A stretch of 12,950 nt of DNA, taken from Flavobacterium sp. (GTDB taxonomy: Bacteria; Bacteroidota; Bacteroidia; Flavobacteriales; Flavobacteriaceae). Below are positions 7,561 through 12,950 of this stretch, piece by piece. Position numbers and translations under genes: made by a program. The stretch spans positions 1 to 12,950 of the forward strand of contig JADMKR010000226.1 in assembly GCA_015478765.1 (NCBI GenBank), read 5' to 3'. Position 1 is the first letter of the stretch. Every line of letters begins with the position of its first letter. The notes beneath the pieces were generated by a model that was not told the DNA's origin, searched no databases, and saw only the letters and a list, made by a program, of their open reading frames with translations.

Positions 7561-7584
7561 AAAAAAAGCCCGCTGCTGCGGGCT
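7561..7584 (-). terminator. Terminator after lipoprotein paralog B
   Basis: Read on the minus strand: AGCCCGC, loop AGCA, GCGGGCT, then a run of T (the A-run at 7561-7567 on the plus strand). It is a perfect 7-bp GC-rich stem with a T-tail. It starts 7 bases after the stop of paralog B and sits 20 bases ahead of the start of paralog A. Confidence 0.85.
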
Positions 7585-7591
7585 CATTAGT

Positions 7592-7945
7592 TTAATCTGC
7601 TTTCATACGTTCCAACGTACGATTATAAGCTTCTTTGGTTTCCTGGCCAGCTTCTTTCATAGCCGATTTAGTATCTTCCCAAGCTCTTTTAGCTTTATCG
7701 GAGGCTTCTCGGGCAGCTTGTTCAGCTTCAGTATCACCGCGTTCAACTGCAGCTTCAAGATCACGTTCGGCTTCATTATATTCGCGCTCGGCTTCGTTTA
7801 ACTGCAATTCGTAGTCAGTGTCCGTTTCGGTTGTAGTTGTTACACCATCTTCGGTGATCACAGTTTCTTCTTCTCTTTCTGTTTCCTGCTTGCAAGAAGT
7901 AAAGACCATTCCGCAAACAGCCAGTGCTATCACTAATTTTTTCAT
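7592..7945 (-). CDS. Small helical lipoprotein, paralog B
   Basis: A 117-residue predicted lipoprotein of unknown function and paralog of the next gene downstream. The lipobox is VFTSC (Cys18), followed by an acidic, Thr-rich linker (ETEREEETVITEDG, then TTTTETDTDYE). From about residue 50 it is a continuous charged helix: repeated AERE/AERD units, the shared SDKAKRAWEDTK segment and the shared end AYNRTLERMKAD. The two proteins align over their whole length with only one- or two-residue gaps in the leader and linker. The long helix has no enzyme motif, so a structural, envelope-spacer or stress-protective role is possible but is a guess. It has its own terminator downstream; the upstream gap of 58 bases to the ahcY terminator must hold its promoter. 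Confidence 0.85.
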   Translation of the reverse strand: MKKLVIALAVCGMVFTSCKQETEREEETVITEDGVTTTTETDTDYELQLNEAEREYNEAERDLEAAVERGDTEAEQAAREASDKAKRAWEDTKSAMKEAGQETKEAYNRTLERMKAD

Positions 7946-7967
7946 ATCTATAATTTTTAAGTTATTA

Positions 7968-8005
7968 TAAATTTAAAACTTTTATTGGAAGAACTTCTTA
8001 AAGTT
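7968..8005 (-). promoter_or_regulatory. Possible promoter and nested inverted repeats upstream of paralog B
   Basis: On the minus strand TAAATTTA (7975-7968) matches seven of the eight positions of TAnnTTTG without its final G, and no TTG sits at the right distance. Just upstream lies AAGAA-C-TTCTT (7989-7999), a 5+5 inverted repeat, with outer arms AACTTT (7977-7982) and AAAGTT (8000-8005). A weak promoter overlapped by an operator would look like this, but the A/T-rich context makes chance matches easy. Confidence 0.3.
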
Positions 8006-8015
8006 ATGTCAATAA

Positions 8016-8040
8016 AAAACCCCGCTTCAAAACGGGGCTT
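8016..8040 (-). terminator. Terminator of ahcY
   Basis: Read on the minus strand: AAGCCCCG, loop TTTTGAAG, CGGGGTTTTTT. The core is five GC pairs extended by a G-U and two A-T pairs, and the T-run follows. It begins 25 bases after the ahcY stop codon. Confidence 0.85.
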
Positions 8041-8064
8041 CTCCACAATATAAAATGCGTTCGA

Positions 8065-9384
8065 TTAATATCTGTAGTACTCAGGTTTAAATGGCCCTTT
8101 AACATCCACCCCGATGTAATCAGCCTGATCTTTACGTAATTCTTCCAGCTCGACTCCCAGCTTAGCAAGATGCAATGCGGCAACTTTTTCATCAAGATGT
8201 TTAGGCAACATATAAACATTGTTGTCATATTTATCTGAATTCTTCCAAAGTTCGATTTGCGCCAGCGTCTGATTTGTAAACGAGTTGCTCATTACAAAAC
8301 TTGGATGTCCGGTAGCACAGCCCAGATTGACCAATCGGCCTTCCGCCAAAACAATGATATCCTTTCCGGCAATGGTATATTTATCGACTTGCGGCTTTAT
8401 TTCGATTTTAGACGCACCGTGATTTTTATTTAACCACGCCATGTCGATCTCATTGTCGAAGTGTCCAATGTTGCACACAACTGTCTTGTCTTTCATTTTT
8501 TCAAAATGGCTGCCAACAACTATATCTTTATTTCCGGTAGTAGTAATAATGATATCGGCATTTGCCACAACAGTATCAAGGCGCTTCACCTCGTACCCGT
8601 CCATTGCCGCCTGAAGTGCACAAATTGGATCGATCTCAGTTACTGTTACAATAGATCCTGCGCCTCTGAAAGAAGCTGCGGTACCTTTTCCAACATCGCC
8701 GTACCCACAAACCACTACTCTTTTACCGGCAAGCATTAGGTCGGTTGCACGTCTGATGGCGTCTACAGCCGATTCTTTACAACCGTATTTATTATCGAAT
8801 TTAGATTTTGTAACCGAGTCGTTTACATTGATCGCCGGCATTGGCAATGTCCCATTCTTTACACGCTCATAAAGCCTGTGAACACCGGTTGTTGTTTCTT
8901 CAGACAATCCTTTGATGCCAGGGACTAATTCTGGAAAACGATCGAACACCATATTGGTCAGATCACCACCGTCGTCCAAAATCATATTTAATGGCTTTCT
9001 GTCTTCACCAAAGAAAAGTGTTTGCTCAATACACCAGTCAAACTCTTCCTCGTTTAACCCTTTCCAGGCATACACTTGAATTCCGGCTGCTGCAATTGCC
9101 GCCGCCGCCTGATCCTGTGTCGAAAATATATTACATGAGCTCCAAGTGACTTCGGCACCCAATGCGATCAGAGTTTCAATCAAAACCGCAGTTTGGATCG
9201 TCATGTGAAGACATCCTGCAATCCGGGCTCCCTTTAAAGGTTGTTCATTTTTGTACTCGCTGCGAAGTGCCATTAAACCCGGCATCTCTGCCTCGGCAAG
9301 TTCTATTTCTTTACGTCCCCAAGCTGCGAGGTTGATATCTTTAACTTTGTATGCCACGAAGGGCGTAGTCGTTGTTGTACTCAT
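8065..9384 (-). CDS. ahcY: Adenosylhomocysteinase (S-adenosylhomocysteine hydrolase)
   Basis: Cytosolic NAD-dependent enzyme that splits S-adenosylhomocysteine into adenosine and homocysteine, clearing the inhibitor left by methyltransferases. 439 residues from the chosen start. Visible family blocks: CLHMTIQTAVLIETL (about 58-72), TQDQAAAAIA (89-98), DDGGDLT (137-143), SEETTTGVHRLY (161-172), VNDSVTKSKFDN (187-198), the NAD-binding loop CGYGDVGKG (226-234), CNIGHFDNEID (304-314), LPKHLDEKVA (393-402) and the C-terminal PFKPEYYRY. An in-frame ATG at 9417 would add 11 residues, but it overlaps the -7 box (9415-9422) and lies upstream of the expected start of transcription near 9408, so the ATG at 9384 is preferred. 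It is monocistronic, with its own terminator. A leader of about 24 bases leaves no room for a SAH riboswitch. Confidence 0.97.
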   Translation of the reverse strand: MSTTTTTPFVAYKVKDINLAAWGRKEIELAEAEMPGLMALRSEYKNEQPLKGARIAGCLHMTIQTAVLIETLIALGAEVTWSSCNIFSTQDQAAAAIAAAGIQVYAWKGLNEEEFDWCIEQTLFFGEDRKPLNMILDDGGDLTNMVFDRFPELVPGIKGLSEETTTGVHRLYERVKNGTLPMPAINVNDSVTKSKFDNKYGCKESAVDAIRRATDLMLAGKRVVVCGYGDVGKGTAASFRGAGSIVTVTEIDPICALQAAMDGYEVKRLDTVVANADIIITTTGNKDIVVGSHFEKMKDKTVVCNIGHFDNEIDMAWLNKNHGASKIEIKPQVDKYTIAGKDIIVLAEGRLVNLGCATGHPSFVMSNSFTNQTLAQIELWKNSDKYDNNVYMLPKHLDEKVAALHLAKLGVELEELRKDQADYIGVDVKGPFKPEYYRY

Positions 9385-9400
9385 TATAGTATATTTGTAA

Positions 9401-9434
9401 TTGCAAATTGGTTGCAAATTTAAGGATAACTTTG
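9401..9434 (+). promoter_or_regulatory. Putative promoter of the PPTase-GGGPS-pnuC-DUF4301 chain
   Basis: TAACTTTG at 9427-9434 matches TAnnTTTG exactly. Candidate -33 TTG triplets are at 9401-9403 (spacer 23) and 9408-9410 (spacer 16), both off the ideal 19. Transcription would start near 9440, about 77 bases before the ATG at 9517. It lies directly against the ahcY -7 box. Another TAnnTTTG match at 9390-9397 has no -33 partner and is less well placed. Confidence 0.5.
9415..9422 (-). promoter_or_regulatory. -7 box of the ahcY promoter
   Basis: Minus-strand TAAATTTG, an exact TAnnTTTG match, about 30 bases ahead of the chosen ahcY ATG. No clear TTG occurs 17-23 bases upstream (the nearest is at about 30), so the -33 part is weak or absent. 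Confidence 0.6.
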
Positions 9435-9516
9435 CTAATAATTAACTCACTGCAATTATTTATGATTTCATTAATTGCGTAATGCAGTGGTTCACAATCT
9501 ACTGTTCCCTAACTAT

Positions 9517-10158
9517 ATGCCGCTCTACAAAGACATTCACCTAGCCGACCATACCAGAATACTTGTTTGGAACATTTCCGAATCGGAAAATGTTCTACAG
9601 CGCGATATTTTTTTGAATCAGCATAACCTGGCCCGATTCCGGAATATGAAATCGGAGATGCATCGCCGCGCATTTTTAAGTGTTCGGAAATTAATGAAGC
9701 TTGCCGGGTATTCCGACGCCGATCTCTATTACGATACCCTGGGAAAGCCGAATCTACGTGACAATAAGCATATTTCGATAACCCATTCACATGAATATTC
9801 CGCGATTATCGTCAGTGATAAATCAGCCGGAATTGATCTTGAATGGGCGCGGGCAAAAGTACTGCGCATTGCCGATAAATTCGCATCGGATGAATTGTTA
9901 TATCTTCCCGAAGACAATCCAAATCGGATTCAGATCCTAACAGTAATTTGGGGAGTGAAAGAATCGATATTCAAAATCCGCAACGAGGCCGGCATCAGTT
10001 TTAAAGACCATATATATGTTCCGCCATTCGATCTCGAAGGAGGAAAGGCGCAAGGTGTGCTCACATTTGCTGGCGAAACGGTTAACTACAACATTGAATT
10101 CATCACTTTTGCCGATTTCGTCTTAGTTTGGGCATTCGAATCGGAATCTCAAAATTAA
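9517..10158 (+). CDS. 4'-phosphopantetheinyl transferase (Sfp-type)
   Basis: Transfers the phosphopantetheine arm of coenzyme A to a serine of acyl- or peptidyl-carrier proteins in the cytosol. 213 residues from ATG 9517. The Sfp-family blocks are in order: GKPNL (76-80), ISITHSHEYSAI (86-97), GIDLEW (105-110, with the magnesium-binding Asp107 and Glu109), and WGVKESIFK (145-153, with Glu149 as the third metal ligand and Lys152 or Lys148 nearby). Length and order fit the family. The frame is open upstream to a TTG at 9475, but family members start close to MPLYK and the ATG is more plausible. Its stop overlaps the next ATG as TAATG. It may serve the fatty-acid carrier protein or a secondary-metabolite carrier; the context does not decide. 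Confidence 0.92.
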   Translation: MPLYKDIHLADHTRILVWNISESENVLQRDIFLNQHNLARFRNMKSEMHRRAFLSVRKLMKLAGYSDADLYYDTLGKPNLRDNKHISITHSHEYSAIIVSDKSAGIDLEWARAKVLRIADKFASDELLYLPEDNPNRIQILTVIWGVKESIFKIRNEAGISFKDHIYVPPFDLEGGKAQGVLTFAGETVNYNIEFITFADFVLVWAFESESQN

Positions 10159-10886
10159 TGAGCCGCCAAATGCAAACGATCTATAACGATATCCTAAAAA
10201 GCAGGTCAGACGGTGAGAAGTTAATGGCGGTTTTGATCGATCCCGATAAAGTGCCATGGAACGCGATGGAATTACTGATTACTCGCATTCTTGAATCACC
10301 TGCAACCCATATTTTCGTTGGCGGAAGCCAGGTGTTTTCAGATGAAATCGACTTTTTGGTCGGCCAACTCAAAAATTGCGGGTTGCCTGTACTTATTTTT
10401 CCCGGACATCCGTCGCAGGTTTCGAAAAGAGCAAACGGATTACTGTTACTGTCGCTTATCTCAGGGCGCAATCCCGATTATTTAATCGGTCATCATGTTG
10501 AATCGGCATTGAACTTAAAATCTTCCGGTCTGGAAATTATACCTACGGGCTATATCCTGATTGATGGCGGTAACCAAAGTGCTGTGAGCCGAATCAGCAA
10601 AACGGCGCCACTGGCAACCACCGATGTCAGTTTGATCACCGCCACAGCCGTTGCAGGTGAAATGCTTGGAAATAAACTCATTTACCTGGAAGCCGGAAGC
10701 GGTGCGGTGGATCCGGTTTCTACTGAAATTATAAAGTCGGTCAGGATACATACTTCGCTTCCGCTTATTGTTGGCGGCGGATTACGTTCGAAAGCGGCGG
10801 TAGTCAATGCGTATGAAGCGGGCGCCGATATGGTGGTCATCGGTACTGCATTCGAAAATAACATTGATTTTTTTAATCATGATTGA
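10158..10886 (+). CDS. Geranylgeranylglyceryl phosphate synthase family protein (PcrB/GGGPS)
   Basis: TIM-barrel prenyltransferase that joins a polyprenyl diphosphate to sn-glycerol-1-phosphate, forming an ether lipid precursor; known from archaea and also from Bacteroidota. 242 residues. Motifs: AVLIDPDK (24-31, metal-binding aspartates), FVGGSQ (53-58), the LLLLSLISGRNPDYLIG block (95-111), IPTGYILIDGG (128-138), YLEAGSGA (176-183), VGGGLRS (205-211) and VIGTAFE (227-233), the last three forming the phosphate-binding part. The TTG at 10128 is rejected as start; ATG 10158 forms TAATG with the preceding stop, and ATG 10170 (MQTIYNDIL) is an alternative that also fits family N-termini. The gene overlaps pnuC by 8 bases. 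Prenyl length and final product cannot be told from sequence. Confidence 0.9.
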   Translation: MSRQMQTIYNDILKSRSDGEKLMAVLIDPDKVPWNAMELLITRILESPATHIFVGGSQVFSDEIDFLVGQLKNCGLPVLIFPGHPSQVSKRANGLLLLSLISGRNPDYLIGHHVESALNLKSSGLEIIPTGYILIDGGNQSAVSRISKTAPLATTDVSLITATAVAGEMLGNKLIYLEAGSGAVDPVSTEIIKSVRIHTSLPLIVGGGLRSKAAVVNAYEAGADMVVIGTAFENNIDFFNHD

Positions 10887-11508
10887 ATTTTTCACCAACG
10901 CATATAAAGACGTATCAACATTTGCATTAGTTCTCGAAGCGATTGCATTCGTATTTGGCATCGCAAGCGTATATTTTGCAAAGCATCAAAACATATTGGT
11001 TTATCCTACCGGCCTGATCGCTACTGCCATCACCGTATATTTATTATACGTCGCCGGCTTTTTTGGCGATATGATAATGAATTTTTATTATTCAGTGATG
11101 AGCGTGTACGGCTGGTATAAATGGTCCCAAAAAACTCCGGCAGGTACCGAACTTCCTATATCGCGCACCAATTCGCGCCAGAAAATTATGGGTGTAGGCA
11201 TGTTTGTCTTGACTATATTCGTTATTTTAGGTGTATATAAATTTTTTGGTGACGAAATCAAGACCGAAAACTATATAGACATATTCACCTCCGGAATCTT
11301 TTTTACCGCCATGTGGTTTATGGCACTCAAAAAAATCGAAAACTGGACACTGTGGATCATAGGCGATATTATATCGATTCCATTATACGCGCACCGCGGT
11401 CTGGGAATGCTGTCGCTTCAATTTTTAATTTTTACAATACTCGCCGTACAGGCATATTTGGCATGGAGGAAAATATTAAAACAATCACGAATAAATCAAT
11501 ACGCATAG
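10879..11508 (+). CDS. pnuC: PnuC-type nicotinamide riboside (vitamin precursor) transporter
   Basis: A 209-residue inner-membrane protein with about seven hydrophobic segments, which carries nicotinamide riboside by facilitated diffusion. Family marks are the NFYYSVMSVYGWYKW segment (68-82) with the WxxW motif, and the LKKIENWTLWIIGDIISIPLY segment (150-170), corresponding to the conserved helix that lines the substrate site. The start chosen is ATG 10879, which overlaps the end of the GGGPS gene by 8 bases; an in-frame ATG at 10807 would add 24 residues coded inside the GGGPS gene and is unlikely. Some PnuC relatives carry thiamin or riboflavin instead, and no riboswitch or vitamin gene here settles that. 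The NadR-like kinase gene that I expect after pnuC in related bacteria is absent; a DUF4301 gene follows instead. Confidence 0.92.
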   Translation: MIEFFTNAYKDVSTFALVLEAIAFVFGIASVYFAKHQNILVYPTGLIATAITVYLLYVAGFFGDMIMNFYYSVMSVYGWYKWSQKTPAGTELPISRTNSRQKIMGVGMFVLTIFVILGVYKFFGDEIKTENYIDIFTSGIFFTAMWFMALKKIENWTLWIIGDIISIPLYAHRGLGMLSLQFLIFTILAVQAYLAWRKILKQSRINQYA

Positions 11509-12950
11509 CAATAATTGGCTACGATTCAGAGAATGTTATCAAATCATTGCGGCATCATTACAGCGGTTCTGAGGTTTCTTTTTCAGTGCCAATGGATGCC
11601 GATTTAATAATTTCCATCGGTCGCGAAACCATTTCCGAAAGTAAGTCTGCTCCATATATTTTTATCGAAAAATCTGATTCGACCAAGGTTGCAATCAGCC
11701 TAATCTCCGAAATGCTGCGGGCGATCGAAATGAATTTTTCGGTCTCCGATTATATCCAGATCCGCGAACACCGAATCCCGTTCGAGAATATAATCCGCCA
11801 TATTCAATACTTTCAATCGGGTATTGCCCATGTGAAGCTTGAACGGCCGGCCTCATGCGGCGACGGCCTCGTTTGTTTGGATAGTGAACAACAGAAAAAT
11901 TATGCCCACTTCTTCGATAAGGCAAGGCACACTATAAAGTGCACTAAATTCGTTCCGGCATCGGGCGCCGCAAGCAGGATGTTCAAATTTTTAAATGAAT
12001 TCCTTAGCGATTTCGACACCGAGAATGAAAGTATTAATTCTTACATAAACCGCAAAAATGCCAGCCAACTTGCCGTTTTTTTAGCCGGACTCGAGAAGTT
12101 TCCGTTTTATGGAAACCTGATCTCTGAATTACAGGAAGATAACCCAGATTTCAACACATGGCCGCGCACAAAACGCAATTATCATTTTATAAAAATGTTG
12201 CTGCAGGGCGATGATTTCAATTTTTCATCCAAACCAAAAGGCGTGCTTCCTTTCCATAAATATGACAAACATGTGGCAACCCCCATCGAAGAACACCTAA
12301 AGGAAGCAACTCAGTATGCTTGTTCCGATTCGTCAATTAATCTGCATTTTACGGTAACCGAAGAGCATCAGCCGCTGTTTGAGGAAATCCTAACCAATTT
12401 GGATACGTCGTCCATCTCGGGCTACCACACCAATGTGACCTATTCATATCAGGACAAATCCACTGATACCATTGCAGTAACACCAAATAATATCCCTTTT
12501 CGCGAAAACGGCAAATTGGTTTTTCGCCCGGGCGGTCACGGAGCACTGATTCAAAATTTAAACGCACTGGACTCCGACCTTCTATTCATAAAAAATATCG
12601 ATAATGTCGTTCACGACGACGTGGAAACAATCGGCTTTTACAAAAAAGTGCTGGGCGGCGTGTTATGCGAGATACAACAAAAGGTTTTTGCGATCCTATC
12701 CGAAGTCGCTACGAACACAATTAGTTCGCAACGGTTACAGGAGATAGCCTCATTCATGGGTTCGCAACTGAATATTCCAGTAGATGACTCGTTTACTGAA
12801 ATGCCCGAATCAGCGCAAATAGATTTTATATTAAATGCGCTGAACCGACCCATAAGAGTATGCGGAATGGTTAAAAATGAAGGCGAACCCGGCGGAGGAC
12901 CGTTCTGGGTCAGCGGCGCAAATGGAACTTCGCTACAAATTGTCGAATCA
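11463..12950 (+). CDS. DUF4301 protein with an N-terminal extension (3' truncated)
   Basis: An uninterrupted frame of 496 codons runs to the last base of the window without a stop. From about residue 90 it matches DUF4301, a Bacteroidota family of unknown function usually of about 500 residues: IREHRIPFENIIRHIQYF (99-116), CGDGLVCLDSEQQKNY (132-147), FVPASGAASRMFKFL (163-177), FRPGGHGALIQNLN (354-367), LFIKNIDNVVHDDVET (374-389) and GMVKNEGEPGGGPFWV (468-483). The Ser-Gly-Ala-Ala-Ser-Arg-Met loop and the late IKNIDNV motif recall nucleotide-sugar pyrophosphorylases, which is an inference from pattern only. Residues 1-89 are extra. The ATG at 11463 overlaps pnuC by 46 bases; the in-frame ATG at 11730 (MNFSVSDYIQI) would give a family-like start instead. 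About 100 residues are probably missing at the C-terminus. Confidence 0.85.
   Translation, partial: MEENIKTITNKSIRIAIIGYDSENVIKSLRHHYSGSEVSFSVPMDADLIISIGRETISESKSAPYIFIEKSDSTKVAISLISEMLRAIEMNFSVSDYIQIREHRIPFENIIRHIQYFQSGIAHVKLERPASCGDGLVCLDSEQQKNYAHFFDKARHTIKCTKFVPASGAASRMFKFLNEFLSDFDTENESINSYINRKNASQLAVFLAGLEKFPFYGNLISELQEDNPDFNTWPRTKRNYHFIKMLLQGDDFNFSSKPKGVLPFHKYDKHVATPIEEHLKEATQYACSDSSINLHFTVTEEHQPLFEEILTNLDTSSISGYHTNVTYSYQDKSTDTIAVTPNNIPFRENGKLVFRPGGHGALIQNLNALDSDLLFIKNIDNVVHDDVETIGFYKKVLGGVLCEIQQKVFAILSEVATNTISSQRLQEIASFMGSQLNIPVDDSFTEMPESAQIDFILNALNRPIRVCGMVKNEGEPGGGPFWVSGANGTSLQIVES

Noticed and set aside
9385..9417. N-terminal extension of ahcY from the ATG at 9417 (MQPICNYKYTI)
   Set aside because: The ATG overlaps the -7 box and would lie before the expected transcription start; homologs begin close to the ATG at 9384.
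9475..9516. TTG start adding 14 residues to the phosphopantetheinyl transferase
   Set aside because: The ATG at 9517 gives the family-like start MPLYK and normal length; the added residues have no support.
9385..9516. SAH or SAM riboswitch ahead of ahcY
   Set aside because: The predicted ahcY leader is only about 24 bases and the intergenic DNA shows no strong hairpins or conserved aptamer pattern.
10807..10878. Longer PnuC start inside the GGGP synthase gene
   Set aside because: It would require a 24-residue hydrophilic extension coded over the conserved C-terminal part of another gene; the ATG at 10879 gives the usual PnuC start.

Overview
The window looks like chromosomal DNA of a Bacteroidota bacterium, most probably a member of the Flavobacteriaceae. 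The signs are gliding-motility genes gldE and gldD, a bacterial geranylgeranylglyceryl phosphate synthase, a DUF4301 protein, many short lipoproteins, and promoters of the Bacteroidota type (TTG, about 19 bases, TAnnTTTG) instead of sigma-70 boxes. No mobile element, CRISPR array, rRNA or tRNA was seen, and no gene-free stretch exceeds 300 bases.

Layout. (1) Bases 2-1284, plus strand: the 3' part of gldE joined to gldD by a TAATG overlap and closed by a perfect 12-bp hairpin. (2) 1337-1843, minus strand: a lipoprotein with a heavy-metal-associated domain, divergent from an EamA-type membrane transporter at 1960-2826. (3) 2873-6250, minus strand: a two-gene operon for a secreted M16 peptidase pair. 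The first gene is catalytic (HFFEH); the second lacks the zinc site and carries an extra C-terminal domain. (4) 6475-7130, plus strand: rplU-rpmA behind a textbook Bacteroidota promoter. (5) 7181-7945, minus strand: two tandem paralogous helical lipoproteins. (6) 8065-9384, minus strand: ahcY. (7) 9517-12950, plus strand: an overlapping gene chain of phosphopantetheinyl transferase, GGGP synthase, PnuC transporter and a DUF4301 protein that runs off the window.

The genes are mostly housekeeping or lineage-typical. Functional links visible here are GldE with GldD, catalytic with non-catalytic M16 subunit, and L21 with L27. The last chain combines cofactor attachment, lipid synthesis and pyridine-nucleotide precursor uptake, where co-transcription seems to be for economy more than for one pathway.

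The points most worth a second look are an extra segment of about 89 residues in front of the DUF4301 domain, back-to-back promoters of ahcY and the phosphopantetheinyl transferase with -7 boxes only 4 bases apart, and the duplicated lipoproteins separated by a terminator. I see no convincing evidence of a wholly new multi-gene system.
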